Origin: DATLOJ01 sp035536315
Lineage (GTDB): Bacteria; Actinomycetota; CADDZG01; JAHWKV01
DNA length: 64,000 bases
NCBI GenBank assembly: GCA_035536315.1
Contig: DATLOJ010000157.1
Coordinates: forward strand, 30,227-94,226
Direction of reading: 5' to 3'
The notes below the pieces were generated by a model, which saw only the letters and a list, made by a program, of their open reading frames with translations, ran no database searches and had not been told where the DNA came from. A program made the translations under genes and the position numbers. Of this stretch, positions 7,956-16,293 are shown one piece after another; position 1 is the stretch's first letter; each line of letters starts with the position of its first letter.

Positions 7956-8165
7956 ATGGAGGCTGGGATTCGTCCCGTCCGGGTCAATGGTGACGTTCTG
8001 CTGACTGTGGCGGAAGTGGCCTCACTGATGCGCGTCTCGAACATGACGGTTTACAGGCTCATCAAGTCCGAGCAACTAAAGGCCTTGAAGGTCGGCAAGA
8101 ACTACCGAATCAGGGAGTCGGACATCGAGACATATCTCAACGACCGCTCAGTGGGGGGACCGTAA
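7956..8165 (+). CDS. Excisionase-family helix-turn-helix regulator
   Basis: 69 residues with one MerR/excisionase-type winged helix. LLTVAEVASLMRVSNMTVYR is the helix-turn-helix, then LIKSEQLKALKVGKNYRI forms the wing, and ESDIETYL ends the domain. This is the compact family widespread in Actinobacteria (compare the small HTH protein near senX3-regX3 in mycobacteria). The stop shares a base with the pilM start (TAATG), so the regulator is translated with the pilus assembly genes and may control them. An earlier TTG (7884) is in frame but overlaps the promoter -10, so ATG 7956 is preferred. Target sites are not known; the dyad at 7843-7862 is a candidate. Confidence 0.85.
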   Translation: MEAGIRPVRVNGDVLLTVAEVASLMRVSNMTVYRLIKSEQLKALKVGKNYRIRESDIETYLNDRSVGGP

Positions 8166-9262
8166 TGGCTCGGGCCAAGGACTCAGTTGGACTTGATATC
8201 GGAACGAGCGGCGTAAGGGCTGCTCACCTCTCGTTCGGCCGGGTTCCTTACTCCCTCCAAAATTTCGGCCAGGTTGCCCTGCCTCCGGGGGCCGTCCGAG
8301 AAGGTGAGATCGCGGACTCGGCGACCGTGGCGCAGGCGCTCAGCGAGCTTTGGAAGCGGGGAGCTATCAAGAAGAAGACGGTCAGCCTTGGAATATCAAA
8401 CGGCCGGGTCGTGGCTCGGCCAATTCAGTTTCCCGCAATGACCGAGGACGAACTTCGAAACGCGCTCCAGTTTCAGGCTCAGGAGTACATCCCATTTCCA
8501 GTTGAAGACGCGGTGGTCGACTTTCAAATCGTCGATGAGTTCGTCGGCGACAACAACGAGAGAGTAATGCAGATATATCTGGTGGCCGGCCACAAGGAAA
8601 TGATCAGCACGTTCGTCGAGACGATCGAGCGAGCGGGGCTGAGGCTCGATTCAATTGACTTCATTCCTATGGGGCTCATTCGATCCCTGGGAGAAACGGC
8701 CGATTCCATGGAGCGAAGGGCCGGCGTCGGAGAGGCCATCATCGACATCGGTGCGGGAGTCACGAACGTCGTCGTTCACGAGGGGGGAATCCCTCGCTTT
8801 GCGCGCGTGCTGGCCACCGGAGGACACGCTCTGACCGACGCACTCTCTGCCGGAATGGGAATTCCCTTTGAGGAGGCGGAGGCAATCAAGCAGCGCCTCG
8901 GCCTTCGCCCACCTGGTCCCGCTGCAGAAGTCCCGGGGGCCCAGGGAGACGATCTTGCAATCCAAATCCTCGAAAATCGGGCGGGAGCGTTCGTGGATGA
9001 AGTTCGCGGCTCCATCGATTACTTTCTGGCCCAGCCCGAGTCCATCCAGATCTCGAGACTCGTGCTCAGCGGAGGGGGATCGAAGCTAGTCAACTTGGGC
9101 GCCCGTCTGTCCGCAGGACTGCGAGGCCTCCCGGTAGAGCAGGGGAGAGCGCTTCAGCGCATCACCGTCCAGAAGTTTGGTTTGACCGATGAACAAATTG
9201 GTGAGGCCGAGCCCCTTATGGGAGCTTCCGTTGGCGTTGCCCTGGGGGCCGCATGGCAGTAA
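8165..9262 (+). CDS. pilM: Type IV pilus assembly protein PilM
   Basis: 365-residue cytoplasmic actin-like ATPase that docks PilN's N-terminal tail and couples the motor to the PilNOP alignment complex. Visible are the phosphate-1 motif VGLDIGTSGVRAAHLS (residues 8-23), the ALQFQAQEYIPFP block typical of PilM, the second phosphate motif AIIDIGAGVTNVVVHEGG (about 193-210) and the adenosine motif LVLSGGGSKL (about 300). The coding sequence overlaps pilN by 10 bases. The order M-N-O-(P) matches classical pilus operons. Confidence 0.95.
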   Translation: MARAKDSVGLDIGTSGVRAAHLSFGRVPYSLQNFGQVALPPGAVREGEIADSATVAQALSELWKRGAIKKKTVSLGISNGRVVARPIQFPAMTEDELRNALQFQAQEYIPFPVEDAVVDFQIVDEFVGDNNERVMQIYLVAGHKEMISTFVETIERAGLRLDSIDFIPMGLIRSLGETADSMERRAGVGEAIIDIGAGVTNVVVHEGGIPRFARVLATGGHALTDALSAGMGIPFEEAEAIKQRLGLRPPGPAAEVPGAQGDDLAIQILENRAGAFVDEVRGSIDYFLAQPESIQISRLVLSGGGSKLVNLGARLSAGLRGLPVEQGRALQRITVQKFGLTDEQIGEAEPLMGASVGVALGAAWQ

Positions 9263-9900
9263 GACGAATAAACCTCCTTCCCCCAGAGATTGCAGTCAGA
9301 AGGCGCGTCCAGCGCCAGACGTTCGGACTGGGCGCGGGTTTCCTCGTCCTGCTTTTGATCCTTGGAGCCATCTGGGTCTTCAGGCAAGGCCAGCTTCACG
9401 ACCAGGAGGATCGCAAGGCAGTCGCGGAAGCAGAGGCGAGGTCATTGCAAACCAAAGTAGACGCCCTTGCCGAGTTCAGCGAGCTAGACAAAACAGTGAA
9501 GGACAAGAAGGCAACACTCGCTGCTGCCATGGCCGGCGACGTTGCTTGGTCGCGTTTGATGGTCGAGCTCTCGATGATCATTCCCGGCGACAGCTGGCTT
9601 CTGTCGATGGCCGGGACGTCAGCACCTCCGACTGCCCCCGCTGCGGGAGCGGCCCCAGCGCCGGCAGGAGCTCAAGCCGCATCGCTTGGAACTCTCAACT
9701 TCACAGCAGTCACGTTCGACTTTCCGGGCGTTGCCAAATGGATCACGAGGCTCCAGGAGCTCCCCAGTCTTCAGACGATCTGGGTTCCCTCTGCATCGAC
9801 GGCCCTCATCGGTGAGCGCGACGTCGTCAACTATTCGAGTACCGCTGAACTGTCGAGCGACTCGGCCAGCGGGAGATACCAGCCGGCGGCCGCGCGATGA
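9253..9900 (+). CDS. pilN: Type IV pilus assembly protein PilN
   Basis: 215-residue bitopic inner-membrane protein. It starts with the PilM-docking tail RRINLLPPEI (residues 4-13; family signature INLLP). One membrane helix follows at about 24-44 (FGLGAGFLVLLLILGAIWVF), then a coiled coil (about 48-90) and a periplasmic ferredoxin-like domain containing a Pro/Ala-rich insertion (about residues 120-145). It pairs with PilO. The stop and the pilO start overlap as ATGA. Confidence 0.92.
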   Translation: MAVRRINLLPPEIAVRRRVQRQTFGLGAGFLVLLLILGAIWVFRQGQLHDQEDRKAVAEAEARSLQTKVDALAEFSELDKTVKDKKATLAAAMAGDVAWSRLMVELSMIIPGDSWLLSMAGTSAPPTAPAAGAAPAPAGAQAASLGTLNFTAVTFDFPGVAKWITRLQELPSLQTIWVPSASTALIGERDVVNYSSTAELSSDSASGRYQPAAAR

Positions 9901-10484
9901 GACGAAATTTCTTGATATTCGTGCTGGTGGTGATAGTCACCGCGGTTCTGTACTTCTTCTTCGTGTTCAGCCCGCAGAGCGAGCGGATCAAAGAGGCGTC
10001 GGAATCTGCGGACGCTGCTGAGACCAAGGTGAGCAGGCTCACGCTCGAGCTAAGGCGGCTACAGGCGCTGCAGAAGGATGCGCCCCGCCTTCGTCAGGAG
10101 GCGCAGGTCCTGGATAGCGCGATGCCGAACGATCCACAGCTTGCTCAGTTTCTCTTGATGGTTCAGGAGCAGGCCGATGCTTCGGGCATCGATTGGACTT
10201 CGGTCAACCCCGCGCCCCCCATCGCCGGGCCGCAGCCGAACGTGAGCGAGATCACGATCGCGCTGAACGTCAGTGGAGGGTACTTCCAGGTCCAGGACTT
10301 CCTCGTAAGGCTCGAGACCCTTTCACGCGCTCTGAAGATCGACACCCTGAGTCTGACCCCGCTTCCTGCGACGGAAGGTGCCTCAGCTGGAGGTTCGCCG
10401 GAGCTGATTACCAGCCTCACCATGAAGATGTTCGTCTCGTCGATTTCAGCCGCGCCGGCAACAACGGCCGCAGCGGGAACTTAG
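9897..10484 (+). CDS. pilO: Type IV pilus assembly protein PilO
   Basis: 195 residues. A membrane helix at about 5-24 (FLIFVLVVIVTAVLYFFFVF) is followed by a coiled coil (about 29-65: SERIKEASESADAAETKVSR and on) and a periplasmic domain with QFLLMVQEQADASGI and YFQVQDFLVRLE. It forms heterodimers with PilN in the alignment complex of the inner membrane. The start is ATG overlapping the pilN stop. A small Ala/Thr-rich tail ends the protein. Confidence 0.9.
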   Translation: MRRNFLIFVLVVIVTAVLYFFFVFSPQSERIKEASESADAAETKVSRLTLELRRLQALQKDAPRLRQEAQVLDSAMPNDPQLAQFLLMVQEQADASGIDWTSVNPAPPIAGPQPNVSEITIALNVSGGYFQVQDFLVRLETLSRALKIDTLSLTPLPATEGASAGGSPELITSLTMKMFVSSISAAPATTAAAGT

Positions 10485-10498
10485 ACAAGGAGCTTTTG

Positions 10499-11116
10499 GT
10501 GGCAACCGAAGAAGCAGTAGTCGAAGAGAGACAAGGCCTGAACCCGGCGGTAGTTGCCGCGCTCGTCGTGGGCGGGCTTTTGCTTCTCGGACTCTTCTTC
10601 TGGTTTGTCGCCAGACCATTCCTGTTTCCCCAGCCTGCTGAAGAGCCACGCGTGCCTGCCCCGAAGAGGCAGGCCGTGAACCCCAGTCCCAGCCCGGCAG
10701 CGGCCGCGGAGCAGCCTCCAGCAGAGACCTTCGAGGTCTTTGAATCGAAGGATCCATTCCGTCCCCTTGTCGTCGTGCCCGTAGCTGCGGGGGCCGGAAG
10801 CGGTTCTACGACATCAGGTGCAACCGGTGGAGGTACAACTGGGACCACAACCGGTGGGAACACGCCCGCCGCAGGGAACGGTGCTGCGGGGGGAGCCGCG
10901 CCAACGGGCGGACAGCGGGTCAGTCTGATCGATGTGTTCACCGACGACGGCACTAAGAAAGCTCAGATCAAGGTCGGGAGCACGGTCTACACGGTCGCGG
11001 TCGGCGAGACGTTCGCCCAGAACTACAAGCTCGTTTCCGTATCGGGGGACTGCGCGACGCTGCTGCACGGAGACAACAAGTTCACCCTCTGCGAGGGCGA
11101 AGAGGTAATTAAGTAG
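10499..11116 (+). CDS. PilP-like membrane-anchored pilus protein
   Basis: 205 residues. After a short cytoplasmic tail, residues 19-42 form a membrane helix (NPAVVAALVVGGLLLLGLFF). Pro/Ala-rich sequence follows, then an FESKDPFRPL motif (about 80-90) like the DPFR motif of PilP and related proteins. A long Gly/Thr linker (about 98-137) comes next. The C-terminal beta domain (VSLIDVFTDDGTKKAQIKVG, VGETFAQNYKLVSVSGDCAT) resembles the PilP/GspC homology region that binds the secretin. There is no outer-membrane lipobox, as expected for a cell without a classical outer membrane. I place the start at GTG 10499, 6 bases after AAGGAG, rather than at TTG 10496. Function by position and motif only. 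Confidence 0.75.
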   Translation: MATEEAVVEERQGLNPAVVAALVVGGLLLLGLFFWFVARPFLFPQPAEEPRVPAPKRQAVNPSPSPAAAAEQPPAETFEVFESKDPFRPLVVVPVAAGAGSGSTTSGATGGGTTGTTTGGNTPAAGNGAAGGAAPTGGQRVSLIDVFTDDGTKKAQIKVGSTVYTVAVGETFAQNYKLVSVSGDCATLLHGDNKFTLCEGEEVIK

Positions 11117-11434
11117 GGGCTTCGCTTACTCAGCCATGACGGCGGCCCGTCGGCCCTCCCTAGCTCAATTTCGCCTGCCTGCCCAAGGGAAATTGGGTCG
11201 GGCGGCGAAGCCCAGCCCGGCCTGGCGACACCCTGGCGGTCTTGCGCTCGGGCCGCCGATCTCTACAACGCTTAGGTACGCGCAAAGTCGCCTGTCCGGT
11301 CTGACTCCGCCGCCCTACGTTCCTCGCCATGAGCGGCTCCACAAGCGCTACAGAACAAGTCACCGCCGCCCTGCCTGAGTTCTCTCGGCTTGGCGCTGGA
11401 AGTGGGTTGGGGGCGGGGGATTTACCATGCGGGG
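11117..11434. other. 318-base intergenic region before aroC
   Basis: No convincing gene. It contains an inverted repeat CAATTTC/GAAATTG (11166-11172 and 11189-11195), a weaker GGCGG/CCGCC stem near 11236-11258, and a poor promoter candidate TTGCGC-16-TACAAC (11242-11269). An 80-codon open frame at 11136-11378 has low-complexity Arg/Pro/Ser composition and no ribosome binding site. It is the longest gene-free stretch in the window and separates the pilus genes from the aro operon. Confidence 0.5.
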
Positions 11435-12583
11435 GTGAGGTTTCTTACTGCTGGGGAGTCGCATGGGCCTGCGCTTTCTTTGATTGTTGAGGGGCTTCCT
11501 TCGGGATTGGCGCTTTCTAGGGAGTTCATAGGGCGGGAGCTTGCTCGTCGGCGGCTCGGGTTTGGCAGGGGGCCTCGCATGAAGATCGAGGCCGACGAGC
11601 TCGAGATTCTGAGTGGGGTGCGGTTCGGCAGAACTCTGGGGAGCCCGGTGTCCATGTTGATTCGCAATTCAGAGTGGGCAAAATGGGAACGGGTCATGTC
11701 CGCGGAAGGTAAGCCTGCTGGAAACCCGCTCACCGAGCCGCGGCCTGGACACGCCGACCTTGCAGGGATGTTGAAGTACGACTTCGACGACGCACGCAAC
11801 GTGCTCGAACGGGCAAGTGCTCGAGAAACCGCGGCCAGAACTGCAGCGGGGGCTACGGCCAAGACACTGCTTGGGGAGCTCGGGGTTCAGGTTGTCTCTC
11901 ACGTGGTGGCCATCGGCCCGGTCGCGTCGGACTCGGATCGCAGACCCTCCCCGGACGATTTGGATGCCGTCGACTCGAGCCCTGTCCGGTGTTTCGATCC
12001 AGCGGTTGAGGGGGCGATGATCGCCGAGATCGAAAAGTGCTTCGAGGAGGGCGATTCGCTTGGAGGAGTGTTCGAGGTGATCGCTTACGGCGTCCCTTCC
12101 GGCCTCGGTTCATACGTTCACTACGACCGCAAACTCGATGGCGTGCTCGGGGGAGCCTTCATGTCCATTCCAGGGATCAAGGCGGTCGCGATTGGTGACG
12201 GCCTGAAGGTCGCCAGACAGCGCGGAACTCAAGCGCATGACGAGATCTATCTCGAGGACGGCCGGTTCGTTAGGAAGACCGATCATGCCGGGGGTCTCGA
12301 AGGAGGCGTGACCATCGGCGGATCGGTTCGCGTGCGGGCTTCGATGAAGCCCCTGTCCACGTTGAAGCAACCTCTGAAGACCGTAGACACTCGGACCGGA
12401 AAACCGGCCGAGGCTTTCAGGGAGAGGACCGACGTCTGCTCTGTGCCAGCCGCCGCGGTCGTAGGGGAAGCGATGATGGCATGGGTCCTGGCTGATGCAG
12501 CAGCCGACAAGTTCGGCGGGGACACGGTCGGGGACATGAAGGCGGCGCTTTCGACCTTTTTGCGGCGCACCCATCGCGGGTGA
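11435..12583 (+). CDS. aroC: Chorismate synthase
   Basis: Converts EPSP to chorismate with reduced FMN, the last shared step to aromatic amino acids. The family N-terminus RFLTAGESHGPAL begins at GTG 11435, giving 382 residues, a normal length; longer frames to 11390 add sequence unlike the family. Other signatures are GRGPRMKIE, GSPVSMLI, RPGHADLAGMLKYD, RNVLERASARETA and HAGGLEGGVTIGG. The last bases overlap aroK (GTGA). The first 50 codons use many T-ending codons, unlike the C/G-ending usage further on. Confidence 0.96.
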   Translation: MRFLTAGESHGPALSLIVEGLPSGLALSREFIGRELARRRLGFGRGPRMKIEADELEILSGVRFGRTLGSPVSMLIRNSEWAKWERVMSAEGKPAGNPLTEPRPGHADLAGMLKYDFDDARNVLERASARETAARTAAGATAKTLLGELGVQVVSHVVAIGPVASDSDRRPSPDDLDAVDSSPVRCFDPAVEGAMIAEIEKCFEEGDSLGGVFEVIAYGVPSGLGSYVHYDRKLDGVLGGAFMSIPGIKAVAIGDGLKVARQRGTQAHDEIYLEDGRFVRKTDHAGGLEGGVTIGGSVRVRASMKPLSTLKQPLKTVDTRTGKPAEAFRERTDVCSVPAAAVVGEAMMAWVLADAAADKFGGDTVGDMKAALSTFLRRTHRG

Positions 12584-13098
12584 AGATAGCTCCGGCCGGT
12601 ACCGTCGCTCTCATCGGGCCCATGGGTGCGGGCAAGAGCGAAGTTGGGGCCCTGCTCGCCCGAATGAGCCATAGACCGTTCATCGATACCGATCGTGCCG
12701 TTGAAGCGGCGGCTGGGATGTCGATCGCACAGATATTCCAGAGCAGGGGGGAGAAAGAATTCAGGCGAATCGAAGAAGAGGTCGTCAAAGAGTCTGCTTT
12801 GCGAAAGGGGGCGGTCATAGCCTGTGGAGGCGGCGCCGTTGAATCAGCTTCGGCGATGTCCGCCCTCGCCAGGAGCGGAGCGATCGTTTACCTGCGTATA
12901 GATGCAACCAGCGCTGCGGCTCGCCTTGGCTCCGGGGAAGGACGACCCTTGCTCGGAGGTGGCGAAGTCGAACAAAAGCTCACGAAGCTCATTCAGGAAA
13001 GGTCGGGGCGTTATGAGGAGCTTGCCGATCTGACGGTGGATGCGAACGGCCCACCACAACAGGTCGCCGAGTCGATCACCGAAGGGCTCGCCCTATGA
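12580..13098 (+). CDS. aroK: Shikimate kinase
   Basis: 172 residues; phosphorylates shikimate at O3 with ATP. Walker A is LIGPMGAGKSEVG (about 11-23), DTD(R) at the substrate/Mg site follows (FIDTDRAVE), then FRRIEEEVV and the substrate loop VIACGGGAV. The lid Arg lies in GRPLLGGG. GTG start overlapping the aroC stop, ATGA overlap with aroB: a tightly coupled operon. Confidence 0.96.
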   Translation: MKIAPAGTVALIGPMGAGKSEVGALLARMSHRPFIDTDRAVEAAAGMSIAQIFQSRGEKEFRRIEEEVVKESALRKGAVIACGGGAVESASAMSALARSGAIVYLRIDATSAAARLGSGEGRPLLGGGEVEQKLTKLIQERSGRYEELADLTVDANGPPQQVAESITEGLAL

Positions 13099-14162
13099 AG
13101 GCTCATCGAGTTGAGCTGGGCGCCGACTCATATCAGGTCGTGGTTGGTACCGACATCCTTGACGCAATTCCGGAGATTCTTCCTTCCGGCCCTATAAACA
13201 GGATCGCGATTGTCGAGGACGCCGGAGTACCGGAGCCGGCAAGAGACGCGCTCGAGAACGTGATGGGCGAGATCGCCGAGGTGCGCAGGATTGCCGTGCC
13301 GGGTGGAGAGCAAGTCAAGTCGCTGGCCTCGGTTGAGAAGGTTCTCGAGATGCTCGCCCAATGGCCTCTCAGAAGGTCGGATCTGGTTGTTGGTTTTGGG
13401 GGAGGGGCCACTACCGACCTTGCGGGATTCGTTGCTTCCGTTTACCAGCGGGGAGTGAAGGTCTGCCACGTGCCGACCACTCTTCTGGGACAGGTGGATG
13501 CAGCGATCGGCGGCAAGACAGCAGTGAACCTTGCGGGCAAGAATATGACAGGTACTTTTCACCAGCCGTGCCTGGTGATTTGCGACGTGGCAACAACTCG
13601 TTCGCTTTCTGAAGACCACCTGCGCTCGGGTCTTGCTGAGGTGATCAAGTACGGGCTGTGTTTCGACTCCGCTTTGCTCAGTCTTCTCCGCGACGACGCT
13701 TTGAACGCGTTCCAAAAGGATCCGGAGGCGATGGTGTCCGCTTGCGTTCGTATAAAGGCCGAGATAGTGGCGATCGACACGTTCGATAAATCTGTTCGCC
13801 GGCATCTCAACTACGGACACACCCTTGGTCATGCACTGGAACTGGCAACCGGTTTCGAGGAGCTAATGCACGGTGAGGCCATCTCGATAGGAATGACGTT
13901 TGCCGCGGAGATGTCCCTGGGCATGGGTCTGTTGAGCGACGAGGAAGTGAATCTTCACCGGCAGATCATTTCGGGAGCAGGGCTTCCGGTTTCGACGAAC
14001 GTTACCCCCGAAACGGTCATACCCCTTCTCACCAGGGACAAGAAATTTCGTGACGACCAGGCGTGGGTGTTGCTGGAAGGTTTGCAGCGTCCTTTCGTCA
14101 AGATAGGCGTACCCCAGGACGCTGTGCTTGCGGCTTATGCGAAGGTCTCGCATGATGGGTGA
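13095..14162 (+). CDS. aroB: 3-dehydroquinate synthase
   Basis: 355 residues; cyclises DAHP to 3-dehydroquinate using NAD+ and a divalent metal. Nucleotide-binding GGGATTDLAGFVAS and PTTLLGQVDAAIGGKT are present, as are the metal ligands in GLAEVIKYG (Glu), RHLNYGHTLGHALE (His) and MHGEAISIGM (His). The DAHP synthase that feeds it is not in the window. Confidence 0.97.
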   Translation: MKAHRVELGADSYQVVVGTDILDAIPEILPSGPINRIAIVEDAGVPEPARDALENVMGEIAEVRRIAVPGGEQVKSLASVEKVLEMLAQWPLRRSDLVVGFGGGATTDLAGFVASVYQRGVKVCHVPTTLLGQVDAAIGGKTAVNLAGKNMTGTFHQPCLVICDVATTRSLSEDHLRSGLAEVIKYGLCFDSALLSLLRDDALNAFQKDPEAMVSACVRIKAEIVAIDTFDKSVRRHLNYGHTLGHALELATGFEELMHGEAISIGMTFAAEMSLGMGLLSDEEVNLHRQIISGAGLPVSTNVTPETVIPLLTRDKKFRDDQAWVLLEGLQRPFVKIGVPQDAVLAAYAKVSHDG

Positions 14163-14168
14163 CCTGCA

Positions 14169-14612
14169 ATGACAAAGATATTTGTGATCAACGGACCCAA
14201 CCTCAACCTTCTAGGCGATCGGGAGCCGGAGGTTTATGGAACCACGACCCTCAAGGAAATCGAGCAGCTGTGCCGGGACGTTGCCAGGGAGGCGGGGGCC
14301 GAGGTCGACTTCAGGCAAACCAACGACGAAGGAACCTTCATCGACTGGCTTCACGAAGCGCGGCAGTCTGCGGATGCCGTTGTACTTAACCCCGCCGCCT
14401 TTACGCATCACTCGTATGCTGTTGCGGAAGCAGTTTCGGCCCTCGACGTTCCAGTGGTCGAGGTTCACTTGTCCAACATTTACTCGCGTGAGGAGTGGCG
14501 AAGAAGGTCCGTCGTCTCTCCCGTAGCAACGGCGGTTGTGGCCGGCCTTGGTGCACGCGGGTATACGGTGGCCGTCGCGGCCGCGTGTGAGCTGGCTGAA
14601 GGAAAGGGTTAA
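14169..14612 (+). CDS. aroQ: 3-dehydroquinate dehydratase, type II
   Basis: 147 residues; dodecameric type II enzyme that dehydrates 3-dehydroquinate. INGPNLNLLGDREPEVYG carries the catalytic Tyr on its flexible loop; NPAAFTHHSYAVAEAV and VEVHLSNIYSREEWRRRSV carry the active-site Asn and His and the Arg. The start is ATG, 6 bases after aroB. Confidence 0.96.
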   Translation: MTKIFVINGPNLNLLGDREPEVYGTTTLKEIEQLCRDVAREAGAEVDFRQTNDEGTFIDWLHEARQSADAVVLNPAAFTHHSYAVAEAVSALDVPVVEVHLSNIYSREEWRRRSVVSPVATAVVAGLGARGYTVAVAAACELAEGKG

Positions 14613-14616
14613 CCAC

Positions 14617-15720
14617 ATGGATTACCAGGCAAGGCTCGAATGGCTTTCGAAAAAGCTCGCGGAACAAGAGGCGGACGGCATGATCGTTGGGGGATTCACC
14701 TCTATCGAGCGGTCTCGCATTCCGAACGTTGAATACCTTTGCGGCTTTACGGGTTCTGAAGGAACCGTTATTGCCGGACCGCAGGGAGCTTTCCTAATAA
14801 CCGACGGCCGTTACACGATCCAGGCTGCCAACGAGGTAAAGGGTGCAGAGGTTCGCATCTTCGAGACGTCCGCCGACCGGCCGGAGCTACTCCAGAGATC
14901 GGCAAGCGATGCTGGGATAACCAGGGCGGCATTTGAGTCGGGCATCGTTTCGGTCGATGGCCTGAATGATTTGAAGGGTTACCTACCCGAGGTCGAGCTC
15001 GTGCCCGTCAAGGATGTTGTCGAAGAACTGAGGCAGGTCAAGCAGCCGGAAGAGATCGAATTGATCAGGGAAGCCGCAAAGATGGCGGACGCTGCCTTCG
15101 AGTGGATCGTCGGAAAAGTCGAGGTTGGAAAGACAGAACGCGATTTGGCCCTTGATCTCGAGATGTACATCCGGCGCAACGGAGCCGAAGCGGTTTCCTT
15201 CGATTCGATTGTGGCTGCTGCAGAGCGAAGCGCGCTGCCGCACGCCGACCCAACCAACCGCGAGGTCGAGAAGGGGCACTTTCTTCTATTGGACTTCGGT
15301 TGCCTCTTCAAGGGCTACTGCTCTGACCTAACGAGAACTGTCGCTGTGGGTCCTGTGGACGACAGACATCACCAGGTGTACGAAGCGGTGCTTGCCTCGA
15401 ACGAGGCGGGAATAGCCGCAGTGAAGCCGGGGGCCGGCGGTCACGATGTCGACGCGGCTGCCAGAGGTGTCCTTGAAGAGGCAGGCTTCGGCGATGCCTT
15501 CGCGCACGGACTCGGGCATGCCGTAGGCCTCGAGGTGCACGAGTCGCCTCGCCTTACTCGTGGATCTGAGGACGTCCTTATCGCCGGCAACGTCGTCACG
15601 ATCGAACCCGGTGCCTACTTCGAGGGCTGGGGCGGTGTCCGGATCGAGGACCTGGTTCTTGTCACGCAGAATGGAGCAGATGTACTCAGCTCCGCGCCCA
15701 AAGACCTCATCCAGCTCTAA
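14617..15720 (+). CDS. pepP: Xaa-Pro aminopeptidase (M24 family)
   Basis: 367 residues. It has a creatinase-like N-terminal domain and a pita-bread M24 catalytic domain with all five metal ligands in the usual order: Asp in LLDFGCLF, Asp in GYCSDLTRT, His in AHGLGHAVGLEVHE, Glu in TIEPGAYFE and Glu in GVRIEDLVLV. It probably releases N-terminal residues preceding proline. A GGAAAGGG lies 6 bases before ATG 14617; earlier in-frame starts inside aroQ are unlikely. The aroQ-pepP-efp-nusB order is a common Gram-positive arrangement. Confidence 0.93.
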   Translation: MDYQARLEWLSKKLAEQEADGMIVGGFTSIERSRIPNVEYLCGFTGSEGTVIAGPQGAFLITDGRYTIQAANEVKGAEVRIFETSADRPELLQRSASDAGITRAAFESGIVSVDGLNDLKGYLPEVELVPVKDVVEELRQVKQPEEIELIREAAKMADAAFEWIVGKVEVGKTERDLALDLEMYIRRNGAEAVSFDSIVAAAERSALPHADPTNREVEKGHFLLLDFGCLFKGYCSDLTRTVAVGPVDDRHHQVYEAVLASNEAGIAAVKPGAGGHDVDAAARGVLEEAGFGDAFAHGLGHAVGLEVHESPRLTRGSEDVLIAGNVVTIEPGAYFEGWGGVRIEDLVLVTQNGADVLSSAPKDLIQL

Positions 15721-15732
15721 CCGGAAATCGAC

Positions 15733-16293
15733 GTGATCTCGACCAACGACATGCGGCCAGGAATGACGCTAGATCTGAACGGCGACTTGTTCACCATCGT
15801 TCATTACCAGCACCACAAACCCGGTAAGGGCGGCGCGATGGTGCGCACGAAGTTGAAAAACGTCAAGACGGGGGCGGTGATCGACCGCACCTTCCGGGCC
15901 GACGAGAAGCTGGAGCTGGCCCACCTCGATAAGAGATCGATGCAGTACCTGTACGCAGACGACTCAGGTTTTGTCTTCATGGACAACGAGACGTACGAGC
16001 AGATTCACATCGACCGAGACTTTGTGGCAGAGGCGGCAGGTTTTATCAAAGAAGGTATGTCCGTCCAGATCCCCATGTATCAATCGAGCCCGATTGGGAT
16101 CGATCTCCCGGTTACCGTCGATCTGGTGGTCACCCAGACCGAGCCCGGCCTCCAAGGAGACCGGAGCACCGCAGGAACAAAGCCCGCGACGGTCGAAACA
16201 GGCGCTACGGTTCAGGTCCCGATCTTCGTAACAACCGGAGAAACCATCAGGATCGACACAAGGACGGGCAGCTACGTAACGCGGGTCCGGTAG
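15733..16293 (+). CDS. efp: Translation elongation factor P
   Basis: 186 residues, three beta-barrel domains. It binds the ribosomal E site and rescues stalling at polyproline. The loop HHKPGKGGAMVRTKLKN holds the Lys that is the tip of domain I and the modification site in many bacteria. The C-terminal domain carries VEVGA-type sequence (ATVETGATVQVPIFVTTGE) and ends in RTGSYVTRVR. No epmA/epmB or similar modification gene is adjacent. GTG start; the stop shares one base with nusB. Confidence 0.96.
   Translation: MISTNDMRPGMTLDLNGDLFTIVHYQHHKPGKGGAMVRTKLKNVKTGAVIDRTFRADEKLELAHLDKRSMQYLYADDSGFVFMDNETYEQIHIDRDFVAEAAGFIKEGMSVQIPMYQSSPIGIDLPVTVDLVVTQTEPGLQGDRSTAGTKPATVETGATVQVPIFVTTGETIRIDTRTGSYVTRVR

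Noticed and set aside
11136..11378. 80-codon open frame between the PilP-like gene and aroC
   Set aside because: Arg/Pro/Ser-rich low-complexity translation without a ribosome site or domain; noted as intergenic sequence instead.
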